DNA from: Clavulina sp. PMI_390
Taxonomy: Eukaryota > Basidiomycota > Agaricomycetes > Cantharellales > Hydnaceae
Length of the DNA: 18,215 bases
NCBI GenBank assembly: GCA_015039315.1
Contig: WIDE01000263.1
Span: 1 to 18,215, forward strand
Reading direction: 5' to 3'
Within the stretch, counting starts at the first letter, position 1. Every line of letters starts with the position of its first letter. Position numbers and translations under genes: made by a program. The notes under the pieces are model-generated. The model was not told the DNA's origin. It did not search any database and saw nothing but the letters and a program-made list of their open reading frames with translations. This document shows positions 9,827 to 18,215 of this stretch, piece after piece.

Positions 9827-11601
9827 ATGTCGAGCTTTGACAAAATCATCCGTCAAGTCAACGCGGCCCTAGAGGTATTGGAGACCTCTGTACCGAAAAC
9901 ATTCGACCAGAAGCAGTGCTACCTTACTGTCCATCCAACAAGTGCGCGTAGAGAGTTCTTGAACACGCTCGAACAACAGCACACACGCGTCAGGAAAAGA
10001 GTGTTGAAGGTTCACAGGCTTTGGAAGAAGCTTGAATCCATAGAACAGACACTCATGGCAGAAGCTGATCAAGTAGTTGGCTGTGTGTTGCCAGTCTATT
10101 GTCTGCCCGATGAGATCCTTCGTATGATATTCTCGTGGGCAATCATCCCTGACATGACCTGGATCAACCAGGTCCCTGCTGCCGAGAGCGCGGCAAATCT
10201 TGCCAAAGTATGTCATCAATGGCGCGATGTGGCTTACGCCTACAGCGAATTATGGACAACAATATCAACAACACTTCCAGAATTACATTATATTGCATCT
10301 GTCCTACCTCGCTCATTGGGTTGACCAATCTCCCTACATATCAATGACCACATTGATTCCAAAACAGAACTGCATCCAACCGTTTCTCTGAACCTAGTTA
10401 AGCGTTTGCGGTATCTGTGGCTCAATTCGCCCGTGAAACCTTTGGCCGCCCTTTGTGAAATATCTCACACACCACACTGGAAGCCCTCGGGGGAGTTTCC
10501 CGTCCTAGAGCATCTAGATATTATCGTTCATTGGCCCTACATCAAGGATACTGATCTCAGCTCGTTCTCCTTCCCCATGCTTGTCAAACTGGAAGTGGGA
10601 CAAGGTTTGATATCTCATATCAACTGCCCAAATCTGCGCGAGCTTCGTATTTCCAATGCCTCTTTGGATTCTCGAATCTTGGCGGGACTCCTAGGAGGCC
10701 TCCCGTCCCTCGAGGACATGCTTCTTGAGAGTTCCTACACCACATTGGAGGACGTTGAAGCACCCAACGAGATCGAGCTAAATCGATTACGACGTCTTCG
10801 ACTTCGGGGTTTGGATCAAGGATCTCTCGTCATCGCTTTCTTGATGATTTTGGCACCGAATCTTGAGGCTCTGCATCTCCAGCATATAGTCGTTCCCGAC
10901 GATTTAGACGGCTATTTCGCCTCTAGTACTCCAGCCGATCTCAGCGTAGACGACGGGGTATTCAAGGATGTGGGAATAGACCTTTCCGCGACGACGTCTT
11001 GTATGCTCCACTGCGGTTTCCGGAGATTCGTGCGTACACCTTTGCTCGGCCGTCTCTCCCACTCCCTGACAGTTTTCTCCGATAGCTCATGAAAACACCC
11101 CAACTCACTGAGCTAGAAATTAATGCCCCTCCATATACCCTGGGGTGTCTGACTCTCATACTCCAGCCCGTATGGGGCCCCGTAAACCTCCTCGTAATCC
11201 TGCAGCTAACTGCACTTACGTTGACGCTGTCGTATCACAACCAATACGGGGCACCAGTGCCTGCGGAGTTGATTGGCCAGACTGTTGCTCTTTGTATAAA
11301 GTCAAGGGCTGAGCATGCGGCCGCTATCAATACTCTCACCGTGAATACGTGTGTCGCGCAGAGCACGAGTCTCCAAGGCCTCGCGGCTCGCGTCGACGAG
11401 GTGCAATGCAGTTGCCAGGAGGATTCAGAACTGTATCCGATCGGTGATGAAAACATCCATGGAGAAGAACAACTGGGAGAACCAACCGAATCCGTGGAGC
11501 GCAGGAGTTGGGGCACTTCGGAAAGCAATGGCAGCGATGATGACGATGTCGAAGTGTCCGACGTAGAAGGCTTGGATGATCCAGATGGACTTGAAGAGTG
11601 A
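9827..11601 (+). CDS. F-box/LRR-like protein with interrupted frame (spliced gene or pseudogene)
   Basis: The N-terminal 165 codons hold a helical, possibly coiled-coil lead and an F-box at about residues 89-146 (LPDEILRMIF, then KVCHQWRDVAY and ELWTTI). An in-frame TGA follows at 10322-10324. The same frame then continues for about 255 codons with leucine-rich segments (LEHLDI, LRELRIS, LRRLRLRGL, LEALHLQ) and stops at 11090-11092. A third segment in another frame runs to 11601 with PQLTELEI and an acidic tail. A consistent spliced model is 9827-10319, 10368-11029 and 11086-11601, 556 aa. Its introns are 48 nt (weak donor GTTGAC) and 56 nt (donor GTGCGT, acceptor GATAG, branch-like CTGAC). 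Otherwise the gene is a pseudogene with a nonsense codon. F-box proteins usually link a substrate to an SCF ubiquitin ligase through Skp1; the substrate here is unknown. F-box identity is fairly sure; gene integrity is not. Confidence 0.65.
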
Positions 11602-11806
11602 AAATAGATTAGTCCGCTCTCAAATTGGATTTTTTGTGATCATCCTCAAGTATATTCATATACATACCAATGTCAGCTGTTAGGGCTTTCGTGAAATTGC
11701 CTTTTCCGTTTGCTTGTACATGTGTCAGCCGAGGTAGAGGTGTGAGCCAAGAAACTTAGCGTACTCCATATCAACACCTCCCCTTCCTCCAAAATTGCCT
11801 CGTGCA

Positions 11807-13048
11807 ATGTTTCTGGCGCGATTTACGCGCCCCCGCTTCCTTGCGGTGGTAGTCGCTGCGGCTGTCGTGCTGTTACTTCTGGCCGGGCTCCAGTCCGACC
11901 GGCTACCTGCCGCTGGCTCCTTCACCCGCATTTTTAGCATATCAACACCGAATTTAGGCCCAGTTGATTACACCGCCGCGCTCGTATATCTTGTTGAACG
12001 CAGGAGGATGGAAGACATCCCTCATTCGCTGGGCGAGGCCCAAAGGAATGTCCCATGGATGCGCCAGTGGCCGATCATTCTTTTCCACACTGGCGACTAT
12101 GACTCTAAAGAGGCTCGCGACGAGTTTCACGCTACGATTAAGGACAACCAGTGGTCGAGCGATGTTTATCAACAGCTGCGGAATCGTATAGAATTCCACA
12201 AACTCAACTTTGTCCTCCCACCTGGCGTCCCCGAAGACAAATCTGTGTATAAACCACAAGTTTCGGAAGAGAAATGGCCAGGTGAGTTTCACTGCCGACT
12301 TTTGTTTCACTTTCCTCAAATGAGTTGCTGGTTTACGTATCTAACCTGACTGGCTGTTACGTACCACAGGGTATCAACACATGTGCCGGTTCTACGCTCA
12401 ACAGATCTTCTTCCACCCAAGAATATCGAATCTCACCTACTACATGCGTCTCGACACAGACTCATTCATCACAAAACCCCTCTGCTTCGATCCCATCCAC
12501 CGAATACACCAGCACAAGAAAGTGTACTCATTCAACCGCATCACGCCCGACGAGGGATACGTCGTGCGCGGAATGTGGAACTTGATCGACCGTTATGCGC
12601 GGGACCACCCCGAGGTTGAGGCGAGGTTAGCGAAGAACAAGTGGCCGTGGCCTGAAGGGCGTGAGGACTGGATCCAGAAGGGCATCACGTACGACGGGAT
12701 TGGCGTCCCAGCGTACTCGAATAACTTCGAGATTGTGAAAGTGGAGGCGTTCCAACGCCCGGATATTGTGGCATGGACGGATGAGATTATGAAGGATCCA
12801 GACCGTATTTATAGCTTGCGCTGGGGTATGTCAACCTGCTCTCGTCTCTCCTAATACAGATCTCAAGGGCTTACTCTGACTGAACCCAAACACATTGTGT
12901 GTTTGTGATCCCAGGTGATGCACCGATACGTGGCGCTACGATAAGCATGTTCTTTGATCTCGAGAGGGATGTCGAGAAGATGTGTGCGATGCAATACTGG
13001 CATCAAGGGGAAGTTGCGCAAAGTTGTCGATGTAATGCTTACCCATAG
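11807..13048 (+). CDS. GT15-like alpha-1,2-mannosyltransferase (KRE2/MNT1/KTR family)
   Basis: Three exons, 11807-12281, 12370-12825 and 12915-13048, encode 354 aa. The introns (88 and 89 nt) have GT-AG ends and both are phase 1. The product is a type II membrane protein: a short basic N-terminus, a signal anchor at about residues 11-28 (AVVVAAAVVLLLLAG), then a lumenal catalytic domain. Family signatures are YQHMCRFYAQ at 160-169, RLDTDS at 185-190 (DxD-like metal and nucleotide-sugar site), SNNFEI at 275-280 (E279 aligns with the proposed catalytic glutamate of Kre2) and RWGDAP at 309-314. The family transfers mannose from GDP-mannose to O- and N-linked glycans in the Golgi, building cell-wall mannoproteins. 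Yeast members carry EPD where this has DTD, so it belongs to a divergent branch. At 354 aa it is slightly short. The start is the first ATG giving a clean signal anchor. Confidence 0.85.
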
Positions 13049-14194
13049 ACAGGGCCACCTTCGTTCTATTTAACTAATGCTATCTACTTGCTTTCGGACA
13101 TTCTCCAATCCCCGTGTGTCCAACTACGTCGTCTCGGAGTAAAGTGGATGACTGGCCGACACGAACTCTGGCTTGGAAATCATTGAACCATCTCGCGCTT
13201 GTGGTTAACAGCCCCCGACGCTTTGCTGTCGAATGACTCTCTGGCAGGGAAAAGAACTTGTTTCACCTAAGGAGCACGTTCTTGCGCCACCCACCCCAGC
13301 TTAATGGCTCAGTTCGTCCCCTGCCATTTCCTTCGTCTTGGATGAACCTGCGAACGGCTCCCTCTAACTGAGCTGTTCTTCTTGATACATGTGGCTTGAT
13401 CCCGAACGTGTTTTTGAACACACACATGAGACTATTCACCACTGCGCGCGTGTATGCGTGTGCGTTACCCGACTCTACGGAGCGTCGATTGCACACGGAA
13501 TCCCAAGGCCACGGTAAACGAGAGGATACATCCGCCGCGCGTACTAGGCGGCTGTATACGCAGCACAGTCAATCGTAAGTTTTTGGCGTGAAACCGAATT
13601 GCTTGCGATAGAGAATAATGGGGGCTGTAAGTCTGAATGTGTGGGCGAAAGACATTGACAGTTGTTCAAAAGTGCCTCCCCATCATTTCCATTCACTTTG
13701 ATGTGCGAACCCACCCAAAGAGTTCTGGTCGGGGCCTTCGCTGCGGTGGTTACTAATGAGCAATTACTGGAGAGGAGTAAACCGCCCGGCCTAACCAATT
13801 ATGCTTCCAGGCACAAAAAAACTGCAGAACCGCTCGAGGTTGGTAGGATGTTAGGCTGGGACGTGTGTTGAACGTGGTTGGTAGTGTCAAGACATATTTC
13901 CATTATTTTCTCCTTCTTCATGACCAATACGTTGTGCAAATTATAGAGTATAGAGGACATATGCCTACAAGAGAGATGTGCTTAGTTGGCGCGGATTGTT
14001 GATCCCGGCAGCAGTATATGGGATATGGGGACAGTACATTTGCCACATTCACATGTCTCGCGCACACCATGTTCATATAGGCGGAGCTTGGGTCTCACTA
14101 AACCTTTGCCCGAACCAGCCTCAACCAAAAAAAAATCTAGCCAAAATTGGCGATATTCTCAACGCTCCCAGTGCTGTTGGTCGAGTAATCTAAA
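13049..14194. other. Intergenic region without a recognisable gene
   Basis: About 1.15 kb separate the mannosyltransferase stop from the next start, both genes reading rightward. It should contain the 3' UTR of the former and the promoter of the latter. Alternating CA/GT-rich stretches occur around 13419-13466. The open frames in it are short and low in similarity to anything I know. No RNA gene or repeat array is evident. Confidence 0.6.
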
Positions 14195-17100
14195 ATGCAT
14201 CGCGTGAGCCAAGGCGACTCGTTTTCACGCCCACGTCCTCCACACAAGAGGAGCTCCTCCCAGCGGCTGTCTACTAGTCCTCTAGACCATGATGATTATC
14301 CTCCCCCATATGACTCGTCGAATGCCTCTTCAAACGACCAGTCTGACTCGGGAGCTTCCGGCAGTCGTGGCCCGAAAAATCGCATGTCAACATCTCCAAC
14401 CGTTCTCGAGGAATACGAGGACCTCAACGAGCCTCATGGTGCGCACATCATCGTCTACATAAGCAGTCATAGCGCTGATCCCTATATCTGTGTCTCCGTT
14501 ATCTTCTGACGTTTTCTTTTCTTCTTCCTCTCTTCACCATCATGTCAGGGAACGACAACTTTGGCGTCGAGGACATCTTCTCGAGCGACGCTATCCCCGT
14601 TACGCCGCCTTCACATCCACGTGCTCCCGCAAACCTCCACATTTCCACCGACTATCATGAATCGTCAATGGCCTCCTCTACTTCTCGTCGAGACTATTCT
14701 GCACCCATTGCCACGCCCCAGCGTATGTCCCGTCTCGAGGACATGAACGCGGACCTCCAAGAACGCATCGACGAGCTCAACGAACAGATCCAGGATGATG
14801 CGGAGATGTCGCAGCATCAGGTCCGCCGTCTCGAAAAGGAGTTGGTGAATCTCCGCGCTGAGCTGGCGTACACGCGCGAACGAAACGAGCAACTGGAAGC
14901 TGCCCGCGTGCGCGAGGCGGAAGACGAGGAGCGAGCTAGAGAGTTGAAGAGGCAGAGAACTGAGAAGCTTAGAGCTGCACGATACAGGAGGCTCACGCAT
15001 GGACTTGGACCCGCGAGCGGCTCGGACGCTGACCTAGGCGGTCGGTCTGGCACGGCTTCCCCCCGCATACGAGACTTTGCGCCCAAGGGCACGACATCCC
15101 CCGCCGATCTCCAACGTCTGCGGTCCCCCGAAGTCCCTCGAACCACCTCGGGAGATCCTGCAAGCGACACAGAGGACCCTCAGATTGTGGAGTCCCCAAC
15201 CGGCTTGGCAAGCCCTCGAGAATTGCCTGACCAGCTTCCATCATCATCACTCTCATTTATGGATCAACTGACTGATATCGAAAGGGCTACCATCGAAATG
15301 CAGCGCAGTCCCTCACAAAGTTCCACAAAGCCCCAGTCACCCTCTCCGGTGATGCAGCCGTCTCCACTCCTTCCCCCTCCTCCTCCCATCACCACTGCTG
15401 ACGCCGCTCAAATGATTCCTGAGCACGACTATTTGCCCGCATCGCTCAGTCGAGCCCTAAGCTCTGCCCCTCCACGACGGAAGTCCACAGGCGTTTCACA
15501 AAAGACGAAGCGTGCACTTCAACGCGTGGCATTGGGGAACAAAGCCATGCTTGCTATGACCAGCAAGCCCTCATTGTCCCCTCCAGCTTCGTTATCCAGT
15601 GATGCAAGCAGCTCGCCTTTCCCGCCAAAAGGAAAAGGGAAATCGCGCGCATCGCTCACAGACATGTCTTTCATACCTCCTTCTGCTGAAGAGCTTTCCT
15701 CTCCCACCACGGCCGTTAACCCCAATTCGAATCGTCCCTCGACCTCAAGCACACTCTTCCCCTCTCGCTATAATACCCTCAACTCTGATATTGGCTCCGC
15801 AACTTCATCCACTTTCCAACACCAACAGATGGCATCTCCTTCTCTCAATGGGCTTAGTTCTCCCTTCCCCGACTTCAGCAATCTCGGCCCGCTCTCGCCG
15901 AATGAAAGTCTGCGCAGCAGGTTGGGCATGGCGCGTCCTGGGGAGTTAGACCATCTTCACATCAATGCGCCTACCTTGGGTAGCGAATTGCTCGGGCATG
16001 AACACGCCTTTGGTGCTGCCACTCCTCAAGGCGGTCAAGATTGGCGGGCCGAGTTCGAGAACGATATGTTTGGTGACCTGGATTTGACTGAGCTCATGTC
16101 TCCTCGCCCTGAAAATGTCAATGTCAACGAGGGCGACGATGCCGCTGGGTCTGCACTCGGCCTTGATGTCGCTGGCTCTGTGTCAGGAGGGTCCATGATC
16201 GGGGCGAGTTCTGCAGCGATGGACGCCCTGTCATCTGCGCTGGACCCAATGCACAAGGGCGAGCTGCGCGAAGCAGACGACCATATCCTCCCACTTGGCT
16301 CCCTCCGCGAAGCACCGAACGAGACATTCTATCTGCTTGACAAGGCCGTTGGTGCGCGCCCTGTTGCGTGGACAGATATCAGTCCCCTGCGAGCACTGGA
16401 GTCCGCCAGGGCAACGCTCGGCCAGGGCGTTCGCTCACAGGCACAGAGGCTTTTGGGCTCTGCTACGTCTTCACCACCCAAGAGCCCTGGGACGCGTCCT
16501 CCGCGCTCATCCTTCTTCCCTCTCGGAATCGCCCTACCTTTGCTCAGAATCACTGAAGACGCTTGGAGTTTGTATCCTGATGAGGACACTGAGGCGCTCG
16601 ATGAAGTCACAGATTCTGGCTCAGAGGAACGAGAGCCTGCTCCTTATGGGAGTCGAGGGGATCCAGAGTTGATTTTGTCTCCTAGGAGGCGAGAGTTGGC
16701 GCTGGAGCGCATGTCCAGGACTCGCTCGCATCGACTGTCCATCTCAGGAGAGGCTGAGCGAGCAAATGCGCTCAGAGCATCACAGCGTACTTCCCACCGT
16801 TCTCACCACACTCGCAACCATCGGCGTCCTCGTGAAGAGCCGCAGAGCATTCTTCGAAGCTTTGCTGAACGTCTTGGAGTTCCAGCATCTTTCGTTCCCA
16901 CAGCGATCCCTGGCCAGACTCGCATCTCGGCGCGACATACTCCCTACGAGACTGAAGAGTTTGGTGAGGATGACGAGACAGAGGTGGACGAGGACGAAGA
17001 CATGGATCGTGCCAGCTTCGGTGTCGGTGTGGAGACGTCTGGGTTGACAGATGACGAAGGCGGCGAATCCGAATTCTCTGCACCGCACCACCACCATCAG

Positions 17101-17442
17101 AATGGGAACTCTGCCCTCGTCCGACTGCGAGGCACCTCTACTTCTCAGAGCCATTCACCGACCGATGACCATACAGGCACCGACGAGGACCGCTACAATA
17201 CCTCTGCCATTGCGCACAAGCTCCAGAGCACGTCGATGAACACTATCGTGCAGGCGTGGATGGGTGTCCAGTTCGTCGCGCTCGTTGTCGTATTTGTGTA
17301 CTTTGCTGCGAAGAGGGGGCCTACGGCGATCATCAAGGGCGGTCTGAGCGGCGGAGCTACTGGGTCCAGCGGTGGCCATTTGGGACGAGTGAGGAGCAGC
17401 AGGGGAGCAGGGGGTGGTGGTCTTGTGTCCCGACGTCAGTAG
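14195..17442 (+). CDS. Coiled-coil, Ser/Pro-rich protein with a C-terminal membrane segment; function unknown
   Basis: Two exons, 14195-14438 and 14549-17442, encode 1045 aa. The intron (110 nt, GTGCGC to TCAG, phase 1, strong pyrimidine tract) joins EPHG to NDNFG. I do not recognise the family. Visible features in order: a Ser/Pro-rich polar N-terminus; a charged heptad-like coiled coil at about residues 141-230 (RLEDMNADLQERIDEL, then RRLEKELVNLRAEL); a long low-complexity Ser/Pro region with basic patches (PPRRKS, QKTKRALQR); a more ordered stretch near the middle (ETFYLLDKAVGARPVAWTDI); acidic runs near the C-terminus (DDETEVDEDEDMD) and HHHH; and one hydrophobic segment at about 983-1001 (GVQFVALVVVFVYFA) followed by about 43 Gly/Ser/Arg residues. 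This suggests a mostly cytosolic protein anchored near its C-terminus, possibly a tether or scaffold. An in-frame ATG at 14542, inside the intron end, could give a 966-aa form lacking the first 79 residues. Confidence 0.8.
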
Positions 17443-18215
17443 CATTTTCCTTCCTTTCTTTCAAGCTGTTTTATTTCATGGGTGGGGCCGAGGTTACTTT
17501 GCAGACTGAATTTCTCACCCGCTATCGCATTGTTTCTCTATTCATGTCCCTCTCTAACCGCTATTGACTGCTAATCATGTTGTCATCCTGTCATCATCAC
17601 TCATGTTCCACACTCATCCTCATCATATCGCACATCATCGCACATCTCACTCATACACATACACACATTTTCTTACGAAACCCCAATCATTCCCCTCTGT
17701 GTTCTATCCTTGCATTTTTGTCTTTCTTGGACTATGGCCTCCCTTACAGAATTGGCAGTGGGCCTGGGACTCGAAGAGCTTCATACGCTGTATCAATATT
17801 GTCGAGACTTTCCTGGAGCATGCGAAGGCTAGCTCCCCCGCAATACCATTATTAATATCCAGACCAGTTTTTTCCACTATACTATCGGCTAAAGCGTGAT
17901 TTATCCCCAACTGGGACTCCGATGGATTGAGTTGGAGGCTGTTCCCCGACAAAACGAAGTTGGAGGGTTTTGTGGTGAATCCGTTCAATTCAGTAAACTT
18001 TTTCACAATCTGCGACCGGTCGCGAATGGCGCTTAAATCTTGTCTGCCTGTGTCCACCAATTCTCCATACTATTTCATGCATCGAATGCACATATAGGCC
18101 CTATTGAGCCTTATCTACTGTATTATCTGGATCAAATGTGAGTCGACCTAGTGGGATTCCAACGTTGTCGCAGCTGTATCCTAGCGAGTCCCGAGCCAGG
18201 CGGTGGAAATTAAAT
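17443..18215. other. 3' flank and right edge without a convincing gene
   Basis: The stretch follows the stop of the coiled-coil membrane protein and starts with T-rich sequence suited to a 3' UTR. A 118-codon minus-strand frame at 18060-17704 lacks an ATG and resembles no family I know, so it is not called as a gene. It could at most be an internal exon of a gene entering from the right. Confidence 0.5.

Noticed and set aside
13263..13871. Short frames on both strands between the mannosyltransferase and the next gene
   Set aside because: All are under 90 codons, overlap one another on opposite strands, and have no recognisable motif or convincing splice partners.
14665..15256. Long antisense frames opposite the coiled-coil gene
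   Set aside because: They are mirror shadows of a GC-rich, low-complexity coding region and show no domain. The plus-strand frame is far longer and has coherent protein features.
17704..18060. 118-codon minus-strand frame at the right edge
   Set aside because: It has no in-frame ATG near its start, with a stop codon just upstream, and no recognisable domain. A CxxC-GGH stretch recalls a zinc knuckle but lacks the spacing and the last cysteine.

Overview
The window looks like a piece of a filamentous basidiomycete (probably Agaricomycete) genome. The evidence is that the genes are broken by many short introns (about 48-110 nt), and that the families present are typical of mushroom-forming fungi: STAND/NLR-like proteins with a NACHT domain and ankyrin repeats, an F-box protein with a leucine-rich tail, a GT15-type mannosyltransferase, and a long Ser/Pro-rich protein with one C-terminal membrane segment. 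No species can be named from the sequence alone. I saw no rRNA, tRNA, CRISPR array or transposon.

Layout. Positions 1-299 are non-coding, with a (TC)8 microsatellite. Positions 300-9213 hold two tandem, same-direction (minus strand) copies of one nine-exon gene, at 300-4094 and 5490-9213, separated by about 1.4 kb without a gene. Each encodes an N-terminal region resembling the fungal 'Goodbye' STAND N-terminal domain, then a NACHT ATPase with Walker A and B motifs, a winged-helix-like segment and ankyrin repeats. I rebuilt both models by comparing the copies. Every phase closes, giving 1111 and 1083 aa, and six of the nine exons have exactly the same length in both. A 613-nt divergent intergenic region follows. 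An F-box/LRR-like gene (9827-11601, plus) comes next, interrupted by an in-frame TGA and a later frame change. These can be read as two small introns or as lesions. A three-exon GT15-like mannosyltransferase (11807-13048, plus) follows. After 1.15 kb without a recognisable gene comes a two-exon gene (14195-17442, plus) for a 1045-aa coiled-coil protein with a C-terminal membrane segment. The last 770 nt hold no convincing gene.

How it fits together. The left 11.6 kb (NLR pair plus F-box gene) looks like accessory, fast-evolving sequence, since both families expand by duplication in Agaricomycetes. The right third (mannosyltransferase and membrane protein) looks like housekeeping or secretory-pathway sequence. 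The two NLR copies probably share a role in nonself or damage recognition; this is inference from the family. The most interesting points are: the exact conservation of exon structure between the NLR copies, including a 25-nt microexon carrying most of the P-loop; an inferred GC-AG intron kept in both copies; a second GC donor found only in the downstream copy; and the broken or spliced frame of the F-box gene.
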